NCBI GenBank assembly: GCA_033026295.1
Contig: CM065184.1
Coordinates: 12,961,501 to 13,025,500, forward strand
Direction: 5' to 3'
DNA length: 64,000 bases
From: Channa striata
Taxonomy: Eukaryota; Chordata; Actinopteri; Anabantiformes; Channidae
Under the pieces are notes generated by a model. It searched no databases. It saw nothing but the letters and a program-made list of their open reading frames with translations, and was not told the origin of the DNA. A program made the translations under genes and the position numbers. This document shows positions 39,201 to 52,569 of the stretch, piece after piece; positions within the stretch are counted from its first letter, which is position 1; each line of letters begins with the position of its first letter.

Positions 39201-41698
39201 GAATTACCTGATCGTGTCTGCTAACTGGCATTAAGCCCGTTTGGATTACCGAAGGTGTTTGTCCAACAGAAAGTGTCAGACAGGGGAAAGCATTCCACGC
39301 TGGCATGGAAATTGTGGTTTTGAGAGAGGGGGAGTGATCTGAGATGCAAAACAAACACCACTCTTCCTTCTTTTGTGAAATCATGAAGGGAAATTTCACA
39401 ATACACTAAGTTTAAATGTCATCGATCAGCCAAAGATCATAACAGGGCAATCCTACATTTGTTTTCCGATGAATGCAGTGCAGTGAACTGTTACTGTGGA
39501 AGAGATACGTCCTTCTACTTTAAACCTTCAAGTATTTAGGACAGGTTCTGTCCTCCTCCACAGTTTGGTGTGGGGTTTCTGTCTTCCATCTGTCCAGCTG
39601 CATGCCCCCTCCATCCCACATCATTTTTTCCCCAGTAATGGCCGCATTCTATAAAAAATGGTAACACAGAGAAGTCTTTATGACTCACACACTCAAGTAA
39701 CCAGGACACACACAAACACACAGCCATCATATCTCTGTTAGAATAACGTGTGATCATGACAAACAACATTATAGATGGTCGACTTTCTCTGAATGGTTAA
39801 ATAAGTTAATAAGAAAGTGCAACGCTGTTTGGCTTGATCACTCTGTTTTGCTGTCTGGGAATATTGTGGTCACTTCACCTGCTCATGTGGCCCACAGTGA
39901 CTGAATGAGATCCCTGTTTGTACGTCTGTGACCTCAGATCACTTTTGGCCTCTTTCACTGGCTGGTTATAAATTAAGCTGTAGCTGCTCCTTCCACTATC
40001 ACTCGTCAGATGACTAGTAAATCATACTGAGGAATATGCTTAGGGTTTTTCTGGGGGAGTTATATGAGAAATATCGATACGGCTCTAACAATAATTCAAA
40101 TATGAAGCTTCAGATAGCATCTAGTTAGCCTGACACTGATGATAGCACATCTAAAAACTTATTCTTTAATGTCATATCTCATTTCTTCTGTCCATATTTT
40201 AAATAAAATATATTTCACCCAGGATATATCCTGCCTCTCACAAAACATTTCCCCTTGCTGCTCCTTCATAATAAAAGCATGTGTTATTCAGGTCACGTTT
40301 GAAGGAAGAATATTAAAAGAAACGCAGAGTAAACATGCTTTGCCTAATGGTAAAGTGCACCTCTGATTACTGGTCCCAGCAGGTGACACGCACTTTTATT
40401 CTTACTTTCTTATACAGAAAAGCTGGAAGTTAATTTATAATTTTTCAAAAGAGCTAAACAGTTTTTTATTAAAAGTGCCAGAGTAGCTGCATTACCATTT
40501 TCCTGTCTCTATGCTAAACGTAAGACAACCAGTTGTTTGCTGGTAGCATCTTATTTAACAGACAGATGTGAAATTAGGCTGTCAGTCCACTTGTCGATCT
40601 CTCTGCCACAAATAAAAAATGTCAAACAAAATGTCAAACTATTTTCCTAAAACTATGCAGACAGACACAACTTAATTGATACAGTTTTACGCACATGAAT
40701 GCAATGTGCTGAAATAGGGCGATGTTTACCACAATTCCAAGGGGATATCTGTAATGCAGGAAGTATGTGTGTAATGAGGGAAGCCAAACCAAAAGACAAA
40801 CACGCCACACCTCGTACTGTCTTGTCCTGTCAGATCCTGTCTCACTCTGCCTGTGCTGCTTTTGCCTCTGGATCAACATCAGTGGCAGGTGCATATGTAC
40901 AGTTCATGACTTTTTAAAATGCCCAAGGCTTAACTATTATTACGCTGAAATGACTGTTCTCCAAGGGCCATATTCCGTCCATGTGCAAACCACAAAAAAA
41001 AAATATGAACTAGGTGTGTTCAATGTGCACAATTATGCCAATTTTAACGCAGCGTTTGTGCTCACAGAAGATGCACTGAGTGACACTCCTTAAGCACACT
41101 CATACTCCTGAACATGCTATCGTGGCTTTGCGGTAGTGAAACTGTGCGTTAGGTCAGCGTCACCTGTCACTCCCACACATACACAACAAAAGGTCATCAG
41201 CATAAAAGAATCACTAAAGAAAACTCGAGAGTGGTGCGTTTACTTTATCAACACGTCATAGCACGGCCCAGACAAAAGCTCCAGTTTTCACTACACAATA
41301 CTCCTCCAGGTTATTTCTGGTGCCCTGGCAGTGGAGAAGGATGAAAGACTGGCCACAAAGGAAAGAATGTGGTTCCTGTTGTGGTCCTGTAGGGGGTCAC
41401 GGGCGAGTATATGTGGGGGTGGGCTGTCTGCCTTTTCACACTGGGTGGCCCCTGGAGTGCAGGAGTCAAGGTCTGCCACAGAGGAGGGGGAAAATGTGTG
41501 TTTATATGCTGGAGCTGGATGAGCTATGCAGTGAGACAAAGGATGCCATCTTAGTTTCACCCTGCCAAAGATAAGAGTGCGTGAGTAAAGCAGATGAGTT
41601 TATGCTCTTACGTGCGTGAGAGAGATGATGTCTACGCTTTGTAAATGTTTGCCATGTGAATATCACGCGCTGCGACTGGAGTAACACTGTTACGATGC

Positions 41699-41716
41699 TG
41701 CACACACACACACACA
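41699..41716 (+). repeat. Short (CA)n microsatellite
   Basis: About nine perfect CA units in intergenic DNA, followed by TTGACACAG. No gene is recognised on either side. Confidence 0.8.
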
Positions 41717-44605
41717 TTGACACAGTGTGATTGCATGACACTATGAGCATATTCCCAGCCATTTGTGTGCACATGCTCCACTTTTGGCAGGCTCCCTGTA
41801 ACCGCCATCCAGAGCTGAGCTGCCCCAGAATCGAGTTCTGCCACTGTTTGTCTGGCTGTCTGTGTTCACTACAGCCACAGGGCTGTCATTATGGATATCA
41901 CCGAGACAAAACCCTGTCATAATAAACAGCTGACGACATCTGAACTAACAGGCAACTTTTTATTGACATAAAGATTTTTGATCTGATCACTGCATAAGGA
42001 GCTGGACTGGTGCCAACCAAAACACAAAACAAGATTAGCAGGATGAAAAATGTCTCAAAAGCATCGCTGTCAATGGACACTAAATTACCTATTGACTGAA
42101 GGAAGTGAGTTAGACTTACCTTTTTGTGCCCATTGTGTACCTACTTATGCAATTATTTAATCATGTCTGGTACCCACATGTAGAGAAATATTATTCTGGG
42201 ATGAAGATGATGATGCAGGGAAAAAAAAAAACATTTATGTTTTTCCTTTCTGGCCCTTCTTAACATTCTTAACCTTCCATTTCTCTGTCACCCTGGCTGT
42301 GTGTGTGCAGTCTAATTGGCAGAGAGGTCTGGGACCCAGTTATTGCTTGCCTGGAAGACTGGCACAACAGGAAACCAGCACTTATCTCGAAGGAATGAGG
42401 AGGAGGACGCAGCAAAAATAATATTGAGAACTAACCCAGATTTCTCATAAACTATATTCAAATGAAGGTCATCTTTGTTCTGTAATAACTGGAATGAGGG
42501 GAATGAAAACAGAGTTTGTGTCGCCTAGAGAACATGTGGGAAAGTGAGACAGAGGCAGCTCGAGGGTCTAAAGTCCAGAGGATGTTTGGAGTTTACACTC
42601 ACTGTCTGTTTACTGATTTGTGTGTTTTCCTGGTGGTGACATACATGGGGCTTTGCTTATGTATCACCCAGAGCACAGCTCATATGACAATGTGAACTTG
42701 AAATTACAAAAAAAAAAGTTAACAATGTTCGCAGTAGCACTTTGTTGCTGCAATTTCCCTTTTCCTGCAGCATAAAACAATGCAAAACGCATCACTGCAA
42801 AATCTTTGTTATTAGCTACTGGTGTGAATTTACGCTTCATACGTGAGCAGTGCACACACAATACACTGAGATTTCTATTGTCTGTGTGGTAGCTGCAGTA
42901 CATGCTGTTCAGAAATGATGATTGTTTGCTCACGTTCAAGTATTAAATCAACTAATTGCCCGTTTACCAGCTCCTCTTTGTTGTGTCGCACAGGTGAATT
43001 CTGATTAATCTAGAATTGCAGGAAACAATTATTGGGCTATAAATCAGGCACATTATAATCTTTATTTGTATGTTTTTAATTGTATGTAATTATGGCAGCT
43101 CTTGAACCTGTTTATAAAATAATAAAAGCCCGTGACAATGTTTTATAAAACTGTTCCCAACCAGGAATGCTGTTTATGTGGGTCAGATGAACACTGAAGC
43201 TTTAGCGCTGTCTCACTCTGCTCATCTCATTCAACACTCCCTTCTGTGAGCACCTAATAAATCTCAAACTCCACATGAGCTCCTTTGAGATAAGCAAACC
43301 TGTTGAATTGCTTTGTCTTGTGCAATTTGTTTTAAATGGGCCTGGTAATCTTCCAAAGACAGATTATGAGCAGGGTAATGCAGAAGTGTCTATGACAAAA
43401 ACCAGTTTTCACACCTAGTGATGTACAAATGAAACAGTTTGATTGTTTCAGATGCAGAACTGCTGTCAACGCAGTCATTCATCTTTAATCTTCCTTAATC
43501 AAGCCAGTTCTTGGCACATATCAGTAATTATAAAGTACAGGGGTTGTAATCTGTACAACAGAGAATGACCTTGTAAATTCTCAGTCTAGAAAAGGGCAAA
43601 AGCCAAAATAAAAACCTTTGGAAAAAAGTAGATCCATATTAATTTTGCAAAACATGCTGAGCACAGATTTCACCAAAGTATTAAAATTCCAAAACAAAAA
43701 ATATGAATGGTTAGATATATTGTAGATTTATGTAAAGAAAATAATCTGCAAGGATGTTAAGGCAACTCCTGGTTCTCCCCAACTGACCTTTTGGCTGCAT
43801 GGAAAGCTGCGCACAGAAAAACACACAGAGAGGAAATAAAACCGTATATGTACAAGCAGAGATGAAGCAGTAATAGTCAGGGGAGAGGGAGAGGTTCAGC
43901 ACAGAGGCGCCTGAGCAAAGGACAGTATGAGGGAGTCAGTGGGCCACATGTTCCTTCACAGTCTCTTCGCCTGTTTCCATCACGTTCGATAGAGCAATGT
44001 GAGCCTCCCTTACATGAACAGTCTGCCACAAATACACATCCGGACTACAGCTTCAGTACGACGGCTTTGTGAAGTTTTATTACATCTGCCGTTTTCACGC
44101 ACACAGAGAAAAAGAAGTTAAGAGCTGTTTGCTGTTAGTTCTTGACTTGGTAGAATAATCCCGGTTAATCGGCCGGTCTGCTGCAGCAGGGTTTGACAAC
44201 ACACTGAAGGAAGCTGAGAGAATGGGGCAGGGTTGGCACATGCAGCTGTGGCATGAGCAGGTTTAGGTGAGGCAGCACATACTGTAACTAATCGTTCAGT
44301 GAAGCAGCTTTCTGCATCTGGCCTTGGATGAATAAATGACAATTTGTGCGATGTTAGTGTACACAGAGAGTCAACATATTCACAGCGTGGTGGTCCCCCT
44401 TGCTGCCATTCTGTTACATTGTGCTGACGATGATCTGGCAGAAGGACAGGAAATTTGAGAAGCCATAACCAAACCAATACTCCCAGCAATGATTATTCAA
44501 CACCCTGAGCAGAGGGCAGCTGTCAGATATGTAGTCAAACATTCCCCACACTGGCTTTGAACCTGAGCACAGCCTCCGTGGTAGTAAACAGGTGAAGCTG
44601 AGTGT

Positions 44606-44610
<5 letters not shown>

Positions 44611-44648
<38 letters not shown>
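44611..44648 (+). repeat. (GT)n microsatellite
   Basis: A perfect run of 19 GT units. Confidence 0.95.
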
Positions 44649-44653
<5 letters not shown>

Positions 44654-44921
44654 TATGATCCCATGAAGGTAATAATAACGCAATTAACCTTCTTTCAGCT
44701 ACCATCTCCAATGACCCAGAATAAGATTGCTAATGTTTGACAAACGCAGGTTTAAAGTATGTACAGTGTGTGTTTATGTCCTTTCGTGACCTCATCCTGG
44801 CCTTTCTATCAGGAACTCATCTTCTAATTGTCCCAGTCAAGGCCACTAATCATTTCACAGACTGTTGCACAACACCTTTCACTGGCTCCTATGATAAAGA
44901 CATCCAACTGTCTCCTTGTGC

Positions 44922-45195
44922 AACACACACACACACACACACAAACACACGTTTGTACCTCTATACTTGTAAGGACACTGGTTGACAATGTGGAGTCCCT
45001 AGCATTGTACTCTAACGATCACAAATGAATGCCGAACATGAACGTTAACTACAACTTAATTCTAACCCTGACCCTAAAACCCAGTCTTGACTGTCACAAA
45101 CGCCTTTTGAAGTTGTGTGGACCAGCTCAAATGTCCTCACAACACCAAAACGTCCTCACAATAATGGTGCTGAAAGAAAATTTGTCCACAGAAGA
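44922..45195 (+). repeat. Teleost 'GTCCTCAC' interspersed repeat with CA tract
   Basis: A CA tract (44922-44950) leads into 'gtttgtacctctatacttgt aaggacac', then 'ctaaccctgaccctaaaacc', 'ttttgaagttgtg', 'gaccagctcaaatgtcctca' and two further 'gtcctcac' phrases. This is the order seen in a common teleost non-coding repeat, recalled from fish genomes. The copy is moderately decayed and carries no open frame of its own. Confidence 0.7.
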
Positions 45196-47565
45196 CAATA
45201 AAGTAATGCCCAACATTTGGACATAACAGCCAACACTAAGCATGTGGAGACTGAAAAAAAAAATCACCACCAACAAAAAGCCACAAACAAGAACTAATGT
45301 AATTAGTGGGAAAGGCCTGAACACAGGCCTGATTACAGAGCCGAGCCAGCAGGTGGCGCCGTTTTACTTTGTATGTGCAGAGGATGAGCTGAATGATCAG
45401 TGCAGGAGTCTTGATGAATTATTTATCAAATCCCACAGTTAGATCATAGTTATATTATGAGTAAGATTTTTTTTGTAATAATCCTGGATAATTACAGATA
45501 TTTTGTTAGTATGATTTTAATGCAAGCAGTTTTACAAGAGTTAAAATATAACTTAAATATCTATGAAATATCATTAAGTATGAAACATTTATTTTCTTTT
45601 TAATGAGTTATATTGTCTATACGTTTTTTTTTAATACAAATTTTCAGAGAGATGTTTCTAAATATCAAAAACTGAGAATCCCCGGGGGTCTGAATTTATG
45701 AAGCATGTCTTCTAATTTGGTGAAAAATATATCTTTCCTAAGTAGGTCTGTTCTCTTCTGTTTTCAAATCTTGTTCTATAACTTTTTGTTTTACAATCAT
45801 ATCTTTTTTCCTTATGCATAACATAAACATACTTTTGGATTTTGTAACATTAGGCAGCTGTAACCAATGAAACCCATCAGACATTTTCTTTTTATTGTGC
45901 ACATTAAATATTAATAAATAAATCAATGCATTTGTTTGATTTTAACCTGTGTAAATAATCAAAATGCAAACCTTCCAGTGAGGAAGAGACGTGATCTCTG
46001 AGGTCACAGCTCCCTCTTCTGACACAGAAAGTGTCACAGGCAGCACTGCGCTGCTTTGAGCTGTGGATGTGTGATTCCTTAAAACACTCTCAAATGTTGG
46101 ATGAATATATAATAAATGTTAGAGCTTTTCATTTTTCTGTGTGCCAATGTGACAATGATGGAACGCAGTAACTTTTTAGACACAGATGCTGTTGAAGATG
46201 AGAAGAACAATAATACATATGTTTACTTTATATACAAAATTAGACAGCAGAATGTTCAGCACTAGTGAATTAAACCATAATCTAATAAATCCTGTCATGC
46301 ACATTTATTTACATTTGTGAATAAAACTGCTCTCTAAATCAATTATTAATTAAAGAATAGCCTGATTTCACCTTCAGGCGTCTTTATTCTATCTATTGAT
46401 GGATGGTAATTTTTAAATCTCTAATGACATCCAGCCCTTCATTGAATTTTTAGTGAATAAGCGAAACAGGGAATAAGAATGGATTTCAGCAAAAATCTTG
46501 GAGAAGATTCTTCAAAATCTCAACAGATAAAAACTGAAAGCTTTTGCATAGAGTTAGTGAAAACGAATAAAAAGTTATATGTTTTCTTATGAACACACGT
46601 ACAATCAATTATTTATAAAGGGTTTTATTTAAATTATCTTATTTTAATTATCTTTACATTGGCGGTGGTGGTTCCGTTAGACTGGACTGCATTATATCCA
46701 TATGTTTCTAACATTCTCTCTGACCCCTTTCAGCCTGGTCCAGCTCATCCATTCAACTTTAACTGTGACAGTAAATTTGTTAAAATATCCACACAAAATT
46801 GAATCATAGTAACTTTGGTAAAAAATTATGAAAGGACTCTGTTGAAAAGGAATAGACAACAAAGGTGTAACTAATACAGTAATCAAATATGTTTTTTGTA
46901 ATTTGATTTATCAGTGCTTAAAAACATCTGGCTGATTGCCCTTTGTATTCCTCATGTGTGTATTTAACTTCTCTTTTTCATTATACAGCATTTTCTGTTG
47001 TTATGTTAACAGAGACAGAACTGACCAGGCAGGATTTTAATATTTTTAATCTTTAATCTTTTTCTATGCAACCCAAAACTAAAAATTCCTTCCCACAGAC
47101 ATTAAAGAGGGACCTACTGTAAAAGCTGCTTTAACAGCCAATATAACCATAACAACCTATGCTTTGTAATAAAGGGAAAAGCTATAATTGATCAATAACA
47201 TAACGTTTGCCATGAACGGGCATGGGGGTGGGAGGAAAATGGAGCCATGAGTGTGCTCGGAGTGTCCCAGAGGTCTTATCAGTTGCCCTCCTTGTCCCTT
47301 ATAGTGGCCCATTTGCTGCTGACTGTCACCCAGCCAGAAAGATAGAGATCTAATAGAGAGGCCTGCTCCGTTAAGTGATTGAGCTGTAAAACACACTGAC
47401 CTGAACTAAGACTCCCATCATCTGTAAACTCATTCAGCAATCCTCGTCCTCTCCCTTGACGTCGGGGGGAATCGTTTCCATCACTGCGCAGGGGGCATCT
47501 CTGATCGTGAGGAAGAGGGAGAGAAGTGAATGAGCCGCACAGCTCATAGCACATACCTCAGGTCC

Positions 47566-47592
47566 GTGTGAGTGTGTGAGTGTGTGAGTGTG
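47566..47592 (+). repeat. (GTGTGA)n minisatellite-like tract
   Basis: About four GTGTGA-like units in a row. Confidence 0.8.
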
Positions 47593-47639
47593 AATGCGAG
47601 AGGCTGCTGAAGCGTCAAACGACACCCTCCTAGATGATC

Positions 47640-48600
47640 TTTCCATCAAGCCGCAGATAGCGGAGATTGTCCCAGACAGAATTTATGGAAATGGTAATAA
47701 AAGGTGAAGACTTCAGTAATGGGATATGTCGATAAAACCCACAGCGGCACAATCTACAGCAGTTTACTGAGGAGATGAGTGGCCTGGCTGTTAGACAACT
47801 CAAATCTAATTTTCTCAATAAAGCCCTGTAAGTCAACAACACTAAAGCTCTCATAAATCACGCCATAGGACAGATTCATCAAGGCTGTATTTATTGTTAT
47901 GGCAGAGTGCCACAGCAACATCAACGCTATCACTGTGTGGGCTCTAATATTAAAACTGGTAATTTTACTACGTCAAAGAACATCAATGTCTAGCATTATT
48001 ATGATTATAACTCAGCAATTATTCAAGTTTAATACCCATTGTTAATCTAAACAATATCACATTTTTAGTCAATTAAATTGTGAAGAAAACAAGTCTTGGT
48101 GAATTTAAGAATTGCTTTTACTGTGAACATAATTATCCTTTAAATAATAATGTCCACTTGTTCTGCGGGTGAATCTCTAATTGAAATTCTGTATTTATGG
48201 AGTGAATTTTAGTGCTGGATACATTTTTAAAGGAAAAACATTCCTCCTTCTTCTAGTGGTTGGCTGTTGTTCATTTAAAAGGTGTAATTATGGGAAAATG
48301 ATGATAATACAGACACATTATTCAGGTAGAAAAGGATGAGATGATGACCTTAAAATGGGTTTCGGCAGTGACTATTTCTTGTTGCTCTATTTTCTATTCT
48401 GTGCTGCAAGTGTGAAATCAATAAGGTAAAAGTGATAGTGGTTCATTATAATCTCGGGGAATGTCTAGTCATATCTTATTAAGAGCAGTGAATGAGCTGC
48501 AGCCCCTCTGACAGACGATACCTATTAATTATTGGTGTTTCACAAAAGGTTCCTTAATGGGCATTGACTACTGAAAATCTGCTAAATCTCTTCATCCTCA
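47640..48600. promoter_or_regulatory. Candidate conserved non-coding cluster
   Basis: About 1 kb of even-textured, repeat-free sequence rich in homeodomain-like cores, for example 'attattcaagtttaat', 'taattattgg', 'ccttaatgggcattgac' and 'gtaattttactacgtcaaag'. The resemblance is to vertebrate enhancers near homeobox genes. There is no direct evidence of function. Confidence 0.3.
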
Positions 48601-51199
48601 GTAGACAACCCAACAGCACTCATCATTTCAGCCTTTTTGGAACACATGATATTTTTCATCAGGATAATATTTAGTCCTTAAGTCCGCACATAAAGTGGGT
48701 GTAGAACATCACACTGGACACCGGCAGTGTGATTTGCTTTAGGTTACGTTTTATTTTATTTGTCAGAAAATTTCCTCCCTTTTCTTATATTGCACCAGAG
48801 TCGCTCCTTTGACGGCCGGATGCTCCACATGGGCAGTGATGCCTGCAGGGCCAGACAGCCAGGAGGGAGGCCCTGTGAAAGCCACGGACTCCTCCCTTTG
48901 GGGGAAGGAGAGGAACCACACCGTTTTACTAGCACAGAAGGGCAATAAGTGCTCACAGAAAACAATTATACCCCAATCATTTCTATTTCTTTGACACTCA
49001 TGGACCAAAACGGTCTGAGGATGAAGGTTGCATGGTCAGCAGAGGGCAACTGTGAGCACGGACTAACATGTTCAATATACTGTGCTTAAAATCTAAATTT
49101 ACAATCCACACTAAAACATTGTATGATTTAGGGAGATGTGCTGTAGACAGGAAAAATGTCTCATTGACAAAATGCCTCCTTTAAGGATTAGTTCACCTGA
49201 ATTACCAAATAACCATTAGTTTCTACATGGATAAATGCAATAGGGCCAAGAAAAGACATTTTATAATTTGCACAAACAATACTATAAAATGTATTTTATA
49301 TATATATCTAATTTACTATAAACATGTACCAGTGCATTTGCATTTTGCAGCTGTAACTTCTTACAGTAAATGTACAAAGATCACAGTCACTTCTTTAACA
49401 CAGCGGATCTGTCTCATGATCAAATTTAGGTCTTTATGTGAGTCAGTGGTCAGCGCTCGGTGTCAGGAGTGAAGCGGCTCTGGGGAAGCGTGAGCCTGGA
49501 TCAACAATAATCCTCCTCCCATGGAGGTCACAGTCTGGTTAGAGGAGGCAAGGGTTCCCTTCGCTGTTTGCAGCCCAACTTCCATTAGCAATCTGTTAGC
49601 TGCAGTCCATTGAGAGGCAGGACTGGAGCGCTAGCTCCCGGGAGCACACAAACATACAAACACACACACACACTCACACACACACGCTCACGGCACAGAC
49701 CTTGTTTGATGAAAAAGAACAATTAGGGGAGAAATGAGGGAGAATCATCAGGGGAAATGGCTGATGAAGACTTTATTGATTAGAGCAGCTCCACTGATCC
49801 AGCTCTCATTGTAGCTATTACAACCAGTCGCCTGCTGCCGGTGGGGGCCTCGCGGTGCAGGGCCCCGTTTGAAGGCCATGAAGTGAAAGACAGGAAGTGA
49901 GGAAGCAATATCAAGGAATAAAAAAATACAAAGAATTGTCTCTTTCCCAGATTTCATATTGAACTGAAACATTGTCGTTACCTTTTGTTTTATGGTAAAC
50001 GGTTTACTTTATTTCATCACATTTACCAAAACCACTGGCCTTTCTACACGTGTAGTGGAATAAGATCTTCATTTTAGCAGCAAAGAATAAAGCGGCATCC
50101 TACACACACCACAAACCCCCACACACAAATGATTAATTCAGATGCCTTGTGAAAAAAGCAATAAACCCTAATGGGGACACATCTGAGTCAACATGCCTAC
50201 ATACCAACAGCACGGGGACAGGAGGATCATTTCCATTTCTTTGTTTGCCCAGCTAAGACAGCTCGGTATTTGTATTTAAATCAGACTCTTTGAAGACCGA
50301 AGACGCTGTTAGGCAGCTGACGTGAATGTTGATTTATTAATGGAGTTGTATGGAGTGCAGACACCTGCGAGATATGGTCCAGATCAGGGGAGAAGTTACA
50401 CATCAACGTGCCACACGATATTGCCATCATGCATGAAACACAAGTGAAAGTGCAGGATTAGAACAAACACCTTCAGCCTTCTGGCTGAGATACCAAGTTC
50501 AAAGGTCACACAGGATGACCTTGGGGAGGGGGCTTTGTCTAATTAGAGGTGAGGGGCCAAGATTTATTCTGAAATGTGACCCAGACCTTTCTGCACAACA
50601 TGATGGTGTTCACACTGTGTGCTAATAACATTAGATTGACTCAAAGGCAAGGAAGTAAATAAAGATAAGAGTGATTTTATTGTTAGAAACCAAAATACAA
50701 TATCACAAATTAAAAAACAGCAATAAAAATTAAGTCAAGACATGAAAAAATATGTTATTTAAAATGATTTCAGTATTTTTTTATGTTAACCCCGCCTTCT
50801 GAGAACAAAGAAAGTAAAATCATCCAGTGTAAAATGAACCAACTAATTTATAATAAACCTAAAACTAATAACCAAACTTGAATTAAAAGAATTGAAGGGT
50901 TTTAGTAATGGATACAAACATTTTCCTCTGTAGTAATAAATGTTTCTTTAGGGGATTCATGTCCATGTCCATTCATCTGAGGCTGTGAAAGCGTGAAACT
51001 CTACCAGTTCTCCCAGTAACTTCTGCCACTGCAGAAGCTCTGGGTTTTTTTATGCTGCAGCTCTACTAACTACAGTCTCACCCTTGTGGACCATTTGGCA
51101 AGGGCACAGAAAAAAAGAGATAACGGTCAATGGAGAAATATAAAGGGACAAACACAATCTGTTTGTGCACTAGATGGAGATGAATGGGGCATAATCCAT

Positions 51200-51560
51200 T
51201 GCCTTCCATTACACCTACCCAGCCAGCACCATAGATGCTCCCTGTTTAACCACAATGATGATTAATTCTACACCCACTATTTATATTTCCTAATTGTAAT
51301 TAGCACAAATTATCAATTACGGTTAGTGCCTAATTGCCCTTCATAAAGACAGCTCCCCAGGTTTAAACGGGTCCATTTAAATAATGTAACTAATAGCTCT
51401 TGCCTTTACGTTGCGGATACATCTTCATTGTTCCACGTATGAACCGTGATGGTTGCTCGTAATTTAACAGGGCAGTCGGGAGAAGAAGTGCAGGTGGCAC
51501 TGTGGGACTAATTATTGTTAATGAATTATGATGTGACCTTCTCAGAACAATGGCCAATCA
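51200..51560. promoter_or_regulatory. Candidate conserved non-coding element with dense TAAT cores
   Basis: It contains GATTAATTC, CTAATTGTAATTAGC, TCAATTACGG, CCTAATTGCC, CTAATTATTG and TTAATGAATTATG within 350 bp, with ACAATGG/CAATCAATG (SOX-like) at the end. The density of homeodomain cores is far above that of the neighbouring DNA. Confidence 0.35.
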
Positions 51561-52515
51561 ATGCTCGTGGTGAGTGACAGTGAGCTCTGTGCAGGAGCCA
51601 GAGGACGTGGAGCCGTTACTCGCAGGCCTCAGCATCATGGAAAACAGGCAGCTGCAGCTCTTTCTTACCGTTTGATCTTGATGGTTCTCATTATGTTCCC
51701 TGTCCTCCACCCTGAGGCTGCAATTGTAGGTTTAGTTTGGACAAGAGAGGCTGGCTAAAACATCTCTGTATCCCAAATTGCCTGGATGTTAAGCCAAGAT
51801 AGCTTAGATTTGTACACTAATCCCCGTTCAAAGCTAGACAAAGGCACCAGATTTTTTTTTTTCAGAGTAATCTGTATTTTTTGTTTATACACTGAGTTGG
51901 ATCAATCTCCTTTTCAACACTTTAAAATGACTTTAATTTATTTCTGAAGCAGCATATTGTACTTGCAGCCACATCAATGCCCAGAGAAGCCAGTGCATAG
52001 TTTACACAGGAAGCACAGAGTTGTATGTAAGTTGTGTTTTAAAAAAAATGCACTCAGCTGTTTTTTTGCTTTTAAAAAAAGTGTTAATTTAGCAATGCTT
52101 AACTCAACTTATGATATAATAGAAATATACCAAAAAATAAGTACACCAGTACACTTTATTTTTGCCTTACAGACAAAACAGTGTTCCCGTGCACATTAGA
52201 GAATTCAGTTCATGTTAACTCTGAACCATGTGTCATTAAAACGAGAGATTGAACACACATCAGTGCACTGTGCGAGCTCTACGCAAAGGTGACATGGAAA
52301 CAGATAATATCTAAAGCTCCACTCTGCACTTCTCCTCACATTTATTTGTACCAACACAAAACACTCAATGCTGATCTTTTGAGGAGCTCAGCTGTGGCAT
52401 TCAAATCTCATTTTAAACACTAAAGGCCAGATAACGACTTTTCACACATGTACTGTACATCCAGATGTGAGGAGCATTCACATGTTCAACAAAGCTCAAA
52501 GGAACCAACCACCTC

Positions 52516-52518
<3 letters not shown>

Positions 52519-52569
<51 letters not shown>
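52519..52569 (+). repeat. (TG)n microsatellite
   Basis: A perfect run of about 25 TG units. The Cys-Val and Thr-His frames over it are products of the repeat. Confidence 0.95.

Larger units (their letters stand above)
29530..44600. other. Gene-poor intergenic DNA, proximal part
   Basis: No exon of a recognised family is found on either strand in this stretch. It holds short microsatellites (36236-36256, 41699-41716), a G-rich tract (32280-32307), a perfect CTATAAATAG (30794-30803), polypurine runs near 36900-36970, and open frames up to 195 codons (35583-36170) that lack recognisable domains. Human LHPP occupies the equivalent interval on the opposite strand, but its HAD-phosphatase motifs are not seen here. 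Confidence 0.45.

Noticed and set aside
44118..44489. 123-codon minus-strand open frame
   Set aside because: No recognisable domain and no splice context. It lies beside a microsatellite and the length is expected by chance in 64 kb.
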